64,000 bases of DNA from the NCBI RefSeq assembly GCF_002007205.1, contig NZ_LAZS01000008.1, forward strand, positions 248,001 through 312,000, in the 5' to 3' direction. The DNA comes from Ensifer adhaerens (GTDB lineage: Bacteria > Pseudomonadota > Alphaproteobacteria > Rhizobiales > Rhizobiaceae). The position numbers and the translations under genes were made by a program. Below the pieces are notes generated by a model. The model saw only the letters and a list, made by a program, of their open reading frames with translations. It was not told the DNA's origin and made no database searches. Positions 1 through 7,731 of this stretch are shown piece by piece (position 1 is the stretch's first letter; each line of letters begins with the position of its first letter).

Positions 1-89
1 GGGGCCTGGATGATGGCAAACGTCGCGACGCTGAGGACAAGCAGCACCGGAATGGCAGAGGCGATGCGGACAAGCAGAAACCTGAACAT
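1..89 (-). CDS. ABC transporter permease, OppB/DppB type (5' end only)
   Basis: Only the first 29 codons are in the window; the gene continues past the left edge. The visible N-terminus is a short basic stretch (MFRFLLVRI) followed by one hydrophobic segment, the usual start of OppB/DppB-like permeases, which open with a signal-like first membrane helix. It follows the family 5 binding protein gene on the same strand after about 67 bp, so it is most likely the first permease of that importer. Substrate can only be guessed from the neighbours (a GH4 glycosidase). Confidence 0.7.
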   Translation of the reverse strand, partial: MFRFLLVRIASAIPVLLVLSVATFAIIQA

Positions 90-122
90 GCCGTTTCCTT
101 CTGTCGGTTGGGGTGACGGAGC

Positions 123-147
123 GCTCCCCCGGCGAAGCCGGAGGAGC
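123..147 (-). other. Stem-loop between binding-protein and permease genes
   Basis: An 11-bp inverted repeat with one mismatch and a 3-base loop lies between the stop of the binding protein gene and the start of the permease gene. No U-tract follows, so it is probably not a full terminator. Hairpins placed just after a binding protein gene are known to stabilise that part of the mRNA and give excess binding protein over permease. That role is inferred from position. Confidence 0.5.
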
Positions 148-156
148 GGCTTGGCA

Positions 157-2241
157 TCAGTTGCTGAGGCTCTTCTCGCCGGGCTTGCCCGGAAGCTGTT
201 CGGCAAAGAGCTCGAAGTCACCCTGTTTGTCCGAGGGTACGAAGAGGCGCTCGCGCATGATCGTGTCCTCCGCCCAGTTGAACATGAAGATCGGCGCACC
301 CGTTGGGACGTTGGCGAAGCGCTTGTTGATGATCAGCGCACCCGGATATTCGGTGAGACCGACCGTATCGAGGTTCGTCGTCGCGATCTTCTGGTACTCT
401 TTCATCAGCGCCACGCGCTCGGCATTGTCGTTGGTGGCGATGAACTTGTTAATGGTATCGACAAGCTCCTGTTCGAACGGCATCAGGTCGACCTGACCGC
501 CCTCCGGTGCGCGGTGGTGCCAGCTGGTGCGCGGGCCTGTTGCGCCAAGCTGCGGCGTATTCTGCACGACGGAGGCGTATTCCGGGCCGTTGCGGTGAAC
601 CATCCAGTCGAAGCGGCCGGCATAGTTGGCCGCGTCACGCTGCTTGCCGTCCAGCGAATTCAGAACGACGCGCAGGCCGAGCTTTTCCATCTGGCCGATG
701 ATTCCTTCGGCGAGGTTGCGGTCGGTCGCATAGCTGTTGTCGATGAGAAGCACGATCTCGACGTCCTTGCCGCCGGCCTTGCCCTCCGGGAAGTTGACGA
801 AGCCGTTGCCGTCGGTGTCCTTGAGACCGGCCTTTTCGAGCAGCGCCTTCGCGCCATCGAGGTCGAAGGGGTAGTAGACGGTCGATTGCCGGTCATAGAA
901 GCTAGTGCCGGAGGATAGACCGCCGGGATAGATCGCCGTGAACGGGCCCTTCACCAGGGCTTCGCCGAGCTTCTTGCGGTCGACCGCCATGGTCACCGCC
1001 TTGCGGAAGTCCTCGTTGCGGTTGAGCTCACGCACGGCCTGGGCGCGTTCGTCCGGCTCGCCCCAGCCGTTGGCCGAGAAGTTCATGTGCAGATTGTAGC
1101 CGATGAGGCGCGGGCCGAAGGCAAGCCTTGCCGGCGCCGTATCCTGGGCAGCGCGCTTCAGCGATTCGACGAAGTTTTCCGGCTGCTCCAGGTTGGACAG
1201 ATCGGCAGACCCGGCGATCGCCTGCACGTCCCGGTCGGCCCAGGTCGAGAGCTTGTAGTGCAGCTCGTTGATATAGGGGAGCTGGTTGCCGGCCTCGTCG
1301 ACCTTCCAGTAGTAGGGGTTGCGGCGCAGCACGATGATATCGTCGGGGCGATAGGCGACCGGAACCCAGGCACCCATGACCGGGATGTTCATGTATTCCG
1401 GCGGGAAGGCGTTCTTGTACTGGTCATAAGTCGTGCCGGCATATTTCGGATGCTTGGCCTTGAGAACATGCGACGGGCCGGGGCAGAAGGTGCCATAGGC
1501 CATGGCATAGAGATGCTGGCGCGGGAAGGCCTCCTTGAAGGTCCATTCGACCGTGTTCTGGTCGATCTTCTTCAGCGTCGTGCCGACGCCGAAGGTCTCG
1601 GGCGTCGCGCCGTTCAGCGGGGATACATTCGGGTCGAGAACGTTGTCTTCCCAGTAGAACATCACATCGTCGGCATCGAAGGAGTCACCGTCCGACCATT
1701 TGGCGCCCTCGACCAGATGCATCGTCAGCTTGTGGCCGTCCGCCGACCAGTCCCAGCTTTTGGCAAGGTTCGGCAGCGGCTCGACGTCATTTGCCTCCAC
1801 CTGGAACAGCGGCGCGGTGCGCGTCAGGCATTCCGACATGCCGATGTCGATGCCGCCCCAGCCCTGGCTCTGGCCGGCCGAGTAGTTCCAGCCCTCGGGG
1901 CGGCCGCCGATGACGTGGCGCAGCGTGTCACCGTAGACGCCGACGCCATCGGGCATGTTGCCTGATTTGAAGACCATCGGCTCCTTCGGCAGGCGGTCTG
2001 CGACCGGCGGCAGCTTGCCGGCCTTGACGTATTTCTCGGTGACCCAGGCCGGTTCCTTGTATTCCGGCAGTGCCTTGAACTCGGCGATCGAGTCGCGCGG
2101 CACATAGGTGATCTTGCCCTGGGCCGGGAACGGCGGCTGCTCCGGCACGACGGTCGGATCGGAGGCAGCCGCCTCAAGGGCGAAGGTCGAGATGCCGACG
2201 AGCAGCAGGCTCGCCATTTTCGTCAGTCTGTGGCTGGTCAT
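157..2241 (-). CDS. Family 5 (oligopeptide/glycoside type) ABC substrate-binding protein
   Basis: A 694-residue periplasmic binding protein. It begins with a basic stretch and a hydrophobic segment ending near AAASD, a typical Sec signal peptide. The body has SBP family 5 features: an APLF segment with NLAKSWDWSADG, then the TMHLVEGAKWSDGDSFDADDV stretch shared by DppA/OppA-like proteins. It is longer than peptide-binding DppA (about 530 residues). Long members of this kind in rhizobia often bind glycosides; the alpha-galactoside binder AgpA of S. meliloti is in this superfamily. It lies 115 bp downstream of a GH4 glycosidase gene and upstream of an OppB-type permease, so a glycoside ligand is the best inference. 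The exact ligand cannot be read from sequence. Confidence 0.85.
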   Translation of the reverse strand: MTSHRLTKMASLLLVGISTFALEAAASDPTVVPEQPPFPAQGKITYVPRDSIAEFKALPEYKEPAWVTEKYVKAGKLPPVADRLPKEPMVFKSGNMPDGVGVYGDTLRHVIGGRPEGWNYSAGQSQGWGGIDIGMSECLTRTAPLFQVEANDVEPLPNLAKSWDWSADGHKLTMHLVEGAKWSDGDSFDADDVMFYWEDNVLDPNVSPLNGATPETFGVGTTLKKIDQNTVEWTFKEAFPRQHLYAMAYGTFCPGPSHVLKAKHPKYAGTTYDQYKNAFPPEYMNIPVMGAWVPVAYRPDDIIVLRRNPYYWKVDEAGNQLPYINELHYKLSTWADRDVQAIAGSADLSNLEQPENFVESLKRAAQDTAPARLAFGPRLIGYNLHMNFSANGWGEPDERAQAVRELNRNEDFRKAVTMAVDRKKLGEALVKGPFTAIYPGGLSSGTSFYDRQSTVYYPFDLDGAKALLEKAGLKDTDGNGFVNFPEGKAGGKDVEIVLLIDNSYATDRNLAEGIIGQMEKLGLRVVLNSLDGKQRDAANYAGRFDWMVHRNGPEYASVVQNTPQLGATGPRTSWHHRAPEGGQVDLMPFEQELVDTINKFIATNDNAERVALMKEYQKIATTNLDTVGLTEYPGALIINKRFANVPTGAPIFMFNWAEDTIMRERLFVPSDKQGDFELFAEQLPGKPGEKSLSN

Positions 2242-2312
2242 TGGCTCAGATTCTCCCTCTATTCGCCGCGCTGAAGCGTGGCCTCCTCCTTAGAAAGTCT
2301 GCAGTTGCGCAA

Positions 2313-2347
2313 GCACGTGCCCCGCGTCTCCTCACGCGGGCCCGTGC
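2313..2347 (-). other. Stem-loop in the GH4 to binding-protein gap
   Basis: A GC-rich imperfect inverted repeat (arms of about 14-15 bases, 6-base loop, one bulge) sits in the 115-bp gap between the GH4 gene and the binding protein gene. It lacks a clear U-tract. It may mark a processing or attenuation point within one transcript; this is inferred from position. Confidence 0.4.
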
Positions 2348-2356
2348 TGCAATCGA

Positions 2357-3820
2357 TCAGCCCGCTGCTCGGGCCTGCTTTTCGGCGCGCAGTTCATCGA
2401 GCGAACGCACCTGGCGGCGCGCCGCGCCATTCCATTCGCGCGTCTTGACGGTGGCGCGGCTCAGCCGCTCCTTCGCACCGTCGATCGCATGGGCGTATTG
2501 CGGCAGCCACGCAGCTTGCGCGACCACCATTTCGTCGACCATCTGCCAGACCTCCTCCGGCGTGCAGATGGCGCCGACCAGCGGATCGTGCAGCATCGCG
2601 AGCTTCAGAAGGTCGAGATCGCCGGTCACGGCCGCATGCACCGACATGCGCTGGACGTTGACCGACGACAGGCAGGTGGCGGCGCAGGCCTCGGGAAGCG
2701 TGATGCCCGAGACCATGTTGATGCCGAAACGATCAACGAAGCCGGGCGATTCGACGATCGCGTCGGCCGGCAGATTGGTGATGACGCCTGAATTCTTGAC
2801 GTTGAAATGGCCGCGATAGACCCGGCCCGTCTCCAGCGCTTCCAGGATATGGCTCGCGTGCTCGTTCGAGCGACGGCTGTGGTCGAGTGGCTTTCCGGCT
2901 GCCTCCAGGAACTGCGGAAACTCGGTCTCGAACCAGTTGCGGGTCTCAGTCGAATAGCGGAGGTAACCGCCGGTCTCGCCGTGGATCCAGTCGGACATGT
3001 CTATCCAGCGGGTGATTTCCTCCGGGCGCTTGCGATACCAGGGCAGATATTCGGAGAGATGACCGTTGCTTTCGGTCGAATAGACGCCGAAACGCTTCAA
3101 CACGTCGATCCGAAGCTTCTCTTGTTGCGAGAACACCGGGTGCGCCTCGAAGGCGGCGACAAGCTCGTCCTTCCCGACCTTGCGGCCTCTGAGCCTGACA
3201 TCAACGAACCAGGTCTGATGGTTGATGCCGGAGCAGATGTAGTCGAGTTCGCCGTCACTTGCACCAAGGATTTCGGCGATCTGCTCACCGCCGTGCTGGA
3301 CGCCGTGGCAGAGGCCGACCGTATCGACCTTGCCGTATTCGATCGCCGCCCAGGTGTTCATCGCCATCGGGTTGGCATAGTTCAGGAACTTAGCGCCCGG
3401 TTCGGCGACGGCGCGGATGTCCTTGCAGAAGTCGAGGATCACAGGAATGTTGCGCTGGCCGTAGAGGATGCCACCGGCGCAGATCGTGTCGCCGACGCAT
3501 TGGTCGACGCCGTATTTCAAGGGGATGCGGATGTCGTCGGCATAGGCTTCGAGACCGCCGACGCGGACGCAGCTGATAATGTAGCGGGCGCCTTCGAGCG
3601 CTTTCAGCCGATCGGTGGTTGCCGTCACCTTCGTCGGCAGGCGGTTGACCTCGACGATCCGGTCGAGGATCGCCTTGATCATCTCCAGATTGCGGGCGCT
3701 GAGATCGGTCAACGCCACCTCGATATCGCGCAGCTCGGGCACGGCGACAATGTCGGTGAAGAGCTTTTTGGTAAAGCCGATACTGCCGGCGCCGATGATG
3801 GCGATCTTGAATGTTGCCAT
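2357..3820 (-). CDS. Glycoside hydrolase family 4 (alpha-galactosidase/alpha-glucuronidase type)
   Basis: A 487-residue cytoplasmic enzyme of GH4, which uses NAD+ and a divalent metal in a redox-type hydrolysis. The N-terminal Rossmann motif is clear (KIAIIGAGSIGFT). The metal/catalytic signature reads CHGVQHGG, followed by GINHQTWF; the NYANPMAMNTWA stretch is also typical. The CHG signature differs from the CHSV of MelA-type alpha-galactosidases and matches the CHGx class reported for alpha-glucuronidases, so the substrate is open. I chose the ATG at 3820 because GAGGAG lies about 10 bases upstream and the Rossmann motif then begins at residue 4; an ATG 18 bases earlier is possible. It probably forms an operon with the downstream transporter and is controlled by the divergent AraC regulator. 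Confidence 0.9.
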   Translation of the reverse strand: MATFKIAIIGAGSIGFTKKLFTDIVAVPELRDIEVALTDLSARNLEMIKAILDRIVEVNRLPTKVTATTDRLKALEGARYIISCVRVGGLEAYADDIRIPLKYGVDQCVGDTICAGGILYGQRNIPVILDFCKDIRAVAEPGAKFLNYANPMAMNTWAAIEYGKVDTVGLCHGVQHGGEQIAEILGASDGELDYICSGINHQTWFVDVRLRGRKVGKDELVAAFEAHPVFSQQEKLRIDVLKRFGVYSTESNGHLSEYLPWYRKRPEEITRWIDMSDWIHGETGGYLRYSTETRNWFETEFPQFLEAAGKPLDHSRRSNEHASHILEALETGRVYRGHFNVKNSGVITNLPADAIVESPGFVDRFGINMVSGITLPEACAATCLSSVNVQRMSVHAAVTGDLDLLKLAMLHDPLVGAICTPEEVWQMVDEMVVAQAAWLPQYAHAIDGAKERLSRATVKTREWNGAARRQVRSLDELRAEKQARAAG

Positions 3821-3973
3821 GCCCTTTTCACTCCTCATGAACTGCATACGTCTCTGACAAAGGGTAAAATCAATTCACGGTTCTTCGCCGCCTGTGCGCG
3901 CAACTTCGATGATTCCCCCCATTTCCTATGGGCCAAAAGCACTGCCTGTTGCGCTGTTGGTGGTCATTATGTG

Positions 3974-3979
3974 TATAAT
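3974..3979 (+). promoter_or_regulatory. Candidate -10 box for the AraC-family gene
   Basis: A perfect TATAAT lies 33 bp upstream of the AraC-family start, with a weak TTGCGC about 19 bases further upstream as a possible -35. It sits in the divergent gap (3821-4011) with the GH4 gene, where the AraC protein would be expected to act. Promoter use is inferred. Confidence 0.45.
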
Positions 3980-4011
3980 CGCCGACCCCGCCAGAGCGGT
4001 ATTGTGCTTTT

Positions 4012-4953
4012 ATGGGTAATTCTATGCTGCAAGATTTGATCGATAATGGCCCCGTCATGCGCACCGTTTCGCTGCCGCGCGGACGCCAGAGCCTGCATAC
4101 GATGCCGACCAGCACCGGCTATGAAATCCGCACCAATGCGACCTATGACTGGGACGGCAGAAAGCGCGGAAACACGCCCTTCACCGTGCTGCAGCACACG
4201 ATCGCGGGCGCTGGAAATCTGCGCTACGAGAACCGCGCCTATCGGGTGCGCGAGGGCGAGACGCTGCTGTTGCTCGTGCCGCACAATCATCGCTACTGGC
4301 TGGAAAATGGCGGGCGATGGGAGTTTTTCTGGATCTCGATGAATGGCGACGAGGCCTTACGCATCCACCGCGCCATTCTCGCCGTCACCGGCCCCGTGCT
4401 GAAGCTGCAGCCGGAAACGATCGAGCATCTCGCCGACTGCAGCCTGCGCCTAGTCCGCGGCGGCGAGACGCCGGGCCGGGCCTCGGCGATTGCCTATGAG
4501 GCGGCGATGGCACTCTATGACGACGTCTTCGGCTCACACCCGGTGTTCAGCCACGAGCATCGGACGATGCACCGAGTCGTCGATCACATCATGAACAACC
4601 TGCAGAGCCCGCTTCCGGTGGAAGAACTGGCGCGCGTCTCAGGCTTGAGCCGCGCCCATTTCTCCCGCGTCTTTGCCGCCAGCGAAGGCATGGCGCCGGC
4701 CGAATATGTGCTGCAGAAGCGCTTGCAGCGCGCCGTGAAACTGCTGACGAAAACCGCGAGCCTGCCGGTCAAGGAGGTGGCAATCCTCTCCGGCTTCGAA
4801 GATCCCAACTATTTCGCCAAGGTCTTCCGCCGCTCCTTCGGTCTGAGCCCGACGGAATTCAGAACCACCGGCATGTATGCCAGCATCGCCGCCGGCTCCG
4901 TGGAGCAACCGGTCGACACGGCGGAGGACGCAACGGTGCTGCTGCCTGGTTGA
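4012..4953 (+). CDS. AraC-family transcriptional regulator (sugar-sensing type)
   Basis: A 313-residue regulator. Residues about 30-150 form an AraC-type cupin sensor (YENRAYRVREGETLLLLVPHNHRYWLENG). The C-terminal hundred residues hold two helix-turn-helix motifs: LPVEELARVSGLSRAHFSRVF, then VKEVAILSGFEDPNYFAKVFRRSFGLSPTEFR, the diagnostic AraC/XylS signature. It is divergent from the GH4 and binding protein genes, so it most likely activates them when the imported sugar binds. Two starts are possible (ATG at 4012 or 4024); neither has a strong ribosome binding site. Confidence 0.9.
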   Translation: MGNSMLQDLIDNGPVMRTVSLPRGRQSLHTMPTSTGYEIRTNATYDWDGRKRGNTPFTVLQHTIAGAGNLRYENRAYRVREGETLLLLVPHNHRYWLENGGRWEFFWISMNGDEALRIHRAILAVTGPVLKLQPETIEHLADCSLRLVRGGETPGRASAIAYEAAMALYDDVFGSHPVFSHEHRTMHRVVDHIMNNLQSPLPVEELARVSGLSRAHFSRVFAASEGMAPAEYVLQKRLQRAVKLLTKTASLPVKEVAILSGFEDPNYFAKVFRRSFGLSPTEFRTTGMYASIAAGSVEQPVDTAEDATVLLPG

Positions 4954-4965
4954 GGACGCGAGCGA

Positions 4966-5493
4966 TCAGCCGGCAAGCTGCTGGCGAAAGGCCGGCACCC
5001 TCGGGAAAACCATGCCGAGGTCTGCGTGCATGGCCCGCGCGATCACGCGAAAATCCCGCTCGCTGATGGCCAGATGACCAAGACGGAGCTTCTGGTCCCA
5101 GTTGCGGTTGCCTTCGGCAAATTCCAAGCTGTCGAGCCACGGCCGAACCGGCGCCTCCATGCTGTCGGCCCAGTCGATGTCGCCGCGATGCGGGGCGACG
5201 CCGCCCATGGCAAAGAAGTAGGGAGGGCGCTCCTTGACGACGCCGATGGCGGCAAAACAGGCAAGCCCCGCCCTGCCATTGTAGGCGGCGTTGGGCGCAT
5301 AACCGATGAAGCCGTCACCCGCCTTCATGCGCGTCATCGCCTGGACATTGCCGTAGCCGTAGCCAAAGCGAGAGAAGCCGTCTTCCGCAGCATGCTGCAG
5401 ATCGTCGCCGGAAACCGCACCGATCCAGAAATTGCGCTCGCCTGGCCTGTTTGCACCGCCCGTCTGAAACAAATTCTGCGCTGACATGGTCAT
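4966..5493 (-). CDS. EVE-domain protein (UPF0310 type)
   Basis: A 175-residue protein almost wholly made of an EVE domain, a PUA-like fold. The family pattern is seen in order: NFWIGAVSGDDL, AMTRMKAGDGFIGYAP, LACFAAIGVV, a GDIDW segment, APVRPWLDSLEF, RNWDQKLRLG and ISERDFRVIARAM. EVE domains bind modified bases in DNA or RNA. Stand-alone members near house-keeping genes have no settled role. It runs convergent to the AraC gene with a 12-bp gap and is followed upstream by a GNAT-like gene on the same strand. No partner restriction enzyme is present, so a defence role is not supported here. Confidence 0.85.
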   Translation of the reverse strand: MTMSAQNLFQTGGANRPGERNFWIGAVSGDDLQHAAEDGFSRFGYGYGNVQAMTRMKAGDGFIGYAPNAAYNGRAGLACFAAIGVVKERPPYFFAMGGVAPHRGDIDWADSMEAPVRPWLDSLEFAEGNRNWDQKLRLGHLAISERDFRVIARAMHADLGMVFPRVPAFRQQLAG

Positions 5494-5588
5494 CCCTCGA
5501 TCTCTTATCCTGGGACCACTTTACGCGCGACCCCTGCCAGATTCTGTCAGCATCGTTTTGACGGCCCGGCATACCGTCGAGCCGCGTC

Positions 5589-6308
5589 TCAGCCGTCTTC
5601 GGAGGGCGCTTCCCATTGGCCAAAAAGCGTCACGCCCACGGCTCCCGCAAGCGCCACCGACGCGTGGTTGTCGAGCTGGTAGCGATATTGCGGCTGGTAG
5701 CCCTTTTCGAGGGCGACCCTGCTGATTGCGCGCACGACGTTGCGGGCGTGGCCCCTTCCCCTGTCGGACACAAGCGTCAGCACACCGAGATCGGCGATCT
5801 GCCGCTCCTGCCAGGGATACATGCTCGCGGCACAGACCAGCCTGTCACCATCGAAGGCACCGTAGACCAGCCAGTGATCCAGTTCGACATAGGCCGCATC
5901 GAGGTCCTCTTCCGAGGCGGAGCCCTGGAACAGGGCGAACGCTGCCGCATCCTTCGCCGTGAGCGCGCGCACATGGTCGCTCGATTTCTCCCGCAACAGC
6001 ACAGTCTTATCCGCTTCGGCGAAGTAGAAAAGGTTGTCAGCACCGTTCAGAACGATGCCGGCATCGCGCAACCCCTGGCGAAGGGTCGCTTCGGTGAGCA
6101 CCTGTCCCGCCGCTGACGACAGCGCGGCGGCGAGCGGCGGGGACAGGACCATGATCACGCCGTTTTCAGCGGTGTGCAGCACCATGGCCGGGCTGTCCTC
6201 GTCGAGGTCGGGATTGACCGCGACGGTAAACCGATCCGCGCTGGCGAGAACATCGCCCGAAAAGGACGCGTTCCAGAAATCGGTAATCTCAGGTGAAAAC
6301 AACGGCAT
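5589..6308 (-). CDS. GNAT-family N-acetyltransferase-like protein
   Basis: A 239-residue protein. The C-terminal half is GNAT-like (FR47-type): a substrate-side strand (HWLVYGAFDGDRLVCAASMY), then ADLGVLTLVSDRGRGHARNVVRAISRVA, where RGRGHA is the acetyl-CoA pyrophosphate loop (Q/RxxGxG/A), and a final strand ending YRYQLDNHASVALAGAVG. The N-terminal 100 residues are less conserved and may be a second, degenerate GNAT fold. The acceptor substrate cannot be predicted. It is about 95 bp upstream of the EVE-domain gene and could share a transcript with it. Confidence 0.75.
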   Translation of the reverse strand: MPLFSPEITDFWNASFSGDVLASADRFTVAVNPDLDEDSPAMVLHTAENGVIMVLSPPLAAALSSAAGQVLTEATLRQGLRDAGIVLNGADNLFYFAEADKTVLLREKSSDHVRALTAKDAAAFALFQGSASEEDLDAAYVELDHWLVYGAFDGDRLVCAASMYPWQERQIADLGVLTLVSDRGRGHARNVVRAISRVALEKGYQPQYRYQLDNHASVALAGAVGVTLFGQWEAPSEDG

Positions 6309-6435
6309 GGCACGCGGTCTCTTGAAAGGACACGCCTGCGCCTGTCGGCGGCAAGCGGCGCAATTAATAGAGTAGTCGATTAATCAAATCGCAGTGCCAG
6401 CGATGTGTGGGACAACAATGGCGCAATGAAGGCGC

Positions 6436-6472
6436 CAAAAAGCAAAAGCGCCCGCAGGAGATGCAGGCGCTT
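6436..6472 (-). terminator. Rho-independent terminator after the DUF1127 gene
   Basis: An 11-bp stem with one mismatch (arms 6446-6456 and 6462-6472) and a 5-base loop is followed on the minus strand by a T-rich run. It lies just 28 bp beyond the stop of the DUF1127 gene and fits a factor-independent terminator. Confidence 0.7.
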
Positions 6473-6499
6473 GGCAATTCTTCAGTCTTTAAGATCGCC

Positions 6500-6646
6500 T
6501 TAGCGGGCGAAGGCCGTACGTGCGACGCGGTCGATGTCGGCGCGTTCGATGCCGAGGTCGCGAAGTTCGCGGTTCGACATGCGGCCCAGTTCGGTGACCG
6601 TCTGACGATACTTGCGCCAGTTGTTGATGGAGCGTGCGATGTTCAT
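6500..6646 (-). CDS. Small DUF1127 protein (48 aa)
   Basis: A 48-residue protein beginning MNIARSINNWRKYRQT and containing the DUF1127 core (ELGRMSNRELRDLGIERADI) followed by a short basic tail. The start is supported by a strong purine-rich site (AAGGGGG) 6 bases upstream. DUF1127 proteins are short, arginine-rich alphaproteobacterial proteins, several of which act in RNA turnover and in phosphate and carbon metabolism; the specific role here is unknown. It is monocistronic, with its own terminator. Confidence 0.9.
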   Translation of the reverse strand: MNIARSINNWRKYRQTVTELGRMSNRELRDLGIERADIDRVARTAFAR

Positions 6647-6884
6647 TTGATCCCCCTTTCAATGGGCTTTCGAAGCCTGGCTGCCAGTCCGTGGCGCCTC
6701 GTTTCGCTTCGATGAACACCTTATATCTCAGGCTTTCCGTAAGTTGCAGCGCTCAAAACTCAGCGCTCCCATGTGGGAAACGCATGGGTCGCCACAACAA
6801 CCTGTGCACGCAGATGCGGATAACAGCTTCGCGCAATGACGGCAGCGGAAACTGTTGATCCCGGCGACAGAGACAAGTATTTCT

Positions 6885-6896
6885 TTTGTCGACAAA
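6885..6896. promoter_or_regulatory. Palindrome TTTGTCGACAAA at hypR, candidate HypR operator
   Basis: A perfect 12-bp palindrome lies just before the hypR start and abuts its ribosome binding site. Its TTGT-N2-ACAA core fits the TNGT-N2-ACNA style of FadR-like GntR regulators, and the core recurs upstream of hypD. The position suggests autoregulation. Binding by HypR is inferred. Confidence 0.6.
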
Positions 6897-6906
6897 GGAA
6901 TCTGAC

Positions 6907-7617
6907 ATGACCGATATCGACACCGACAACAGCCCCATCCCCGAGCGTAAGCGCGGCTCCGGCGTAAAGATGGTCTATGACCTCTTGCGCGACGAGATCC
7001 TCGACCTGGTGCTGCCGCCGGGCAGCCCGATCGACGAAGTGCAGCTTGCCGAGCGGCTGAAGATGTCGCGCACGCCGATCCGCGAGGCGCTGGTGCGTCT
7101 TGCCGGCGAAGGGCTGATCGACACGCTGCCGAACCGCTCGACGATGGTGGCGAACATCGACTTCCTCAATCTCAATCCGTTCTTCGACGCGCTGGTGCTG
7201 ATGTACCGCGTCACCACGCGGCTTGCGGCGCAGAACCACCGCCCGGAAGACCTGGCGATCATTCGCGGCTTCCACGAAGACTATGCGGCAGCCGTGCAGA
7301 CGCGCGACCCGCTCACGATGATCGCCACCAACGCCGCCTTCCATGCGGCAATCGCGGAAAGCGGACGCAACCCCTATTTCACCAGCCTGTTCCGCCGGCT
7401 GCTGGACGAAGGGCGGCGCATTCTCCGTCTCTATTATCAGTCCTATGACGAGCAGTTCCCCCAGCGCTTCGTCGACGAGCATGCGGCCATGATCGCCGCG
7501 ATCGCGGCGCGCGACGTCGAGGCTGCGGATCGGCTGGGCAAGGCGCATGCGGAGCAGATCGTCGAGCAGGTGCAGAAGCTTTTTGCCCGCAACAACAAGC
7601 TCGATATCGCTTTGTAG
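6907..7617 (+). CDS. hypR: GntR-family (FCD) regulator of hydroxyproline catabolism
   Basis: A 236-residue FadR/FCD-type GntR regulator. The winged helix-turn-helix is at about residues 20-85 (VQLAERLKMSRTPIREALVRLAGEGLI), followed by an all-helical FCD ligand-binding domain with the expected metal-site histidines (NAAFHAAIAESGRNPY, DEHAAMIAAI). HypR is the repressor of the S. meliloti hyp genes. I chose the ATG at 6907, with AAGGA 7 bases upstream, over an in-frame TTG at 6886 that lies within the palindromic operator. It is co-directional with hypD, 115 bp away. Confidence 0.88.
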   Translation: MTDIDTDNSPIPERKRGSGVKMVYDLLRDEILDLVLPPGSPIDEVQLAERLKMSRTPIREALVRLAGEGLIDTLPNRSTMVANIDFLNLNPFFDALVLMYRVTTRLAAQNHRPEDLAIIRGFHEDYAAAVQTRDPLTMIATNAAFHAAIAESGRNPYFTSLFRRLLDEGRRILRLYYQSYDEQFPQRFVDEHAAMIAAIAARDVEAADRLGKAHAEQIVEQVQKLFARNNKLDIAL

Positions 7618-7622
7618 CGACC

Positions 7623-7656
7623 TTTGTATTTTTCTTGTCGACAAATAAAATACAAA
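7623..7656. promoter_or_regulatory. 34-bp inverted repeat upstream of hypD, candidate HypR operator
   Basis: Two 17-base arms (7623-7639 and 7640-7656) are inverted copies at 15 of 17 positions, centred on TTGTCGACAA (7635-7644). This core is the same as at hypR. The repeat starts 6 bp after the hypR stop and ends 76 bp before the hypD start, where a repressor would block the hypD promoter. Protein binding is inferred. Confidence 0.65.
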
Positions 7657-7731
7657 CAGCTATTGTCTGGATCAAAGGCAGGGGCGTAGGTGCGCCGCTG
7701 CCCTGAAGACAAAGCCCGAGAGGAGTTTCAG

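Noticed and set aside
4966..5493. EVE-domain gene as part of a modified-base defence system
   Set aside because: No restriction enzyme, methyltransferase or other defence gene is nearby; stand-alone EVE proteins are common.
6768..6788. Inverted repeat CCCATG-N9-CATGGG before hypR
   Set aside because: Short arms and long spacer. It does not share the core of the other hyp sites and is likely chance in a GC-rich genome.
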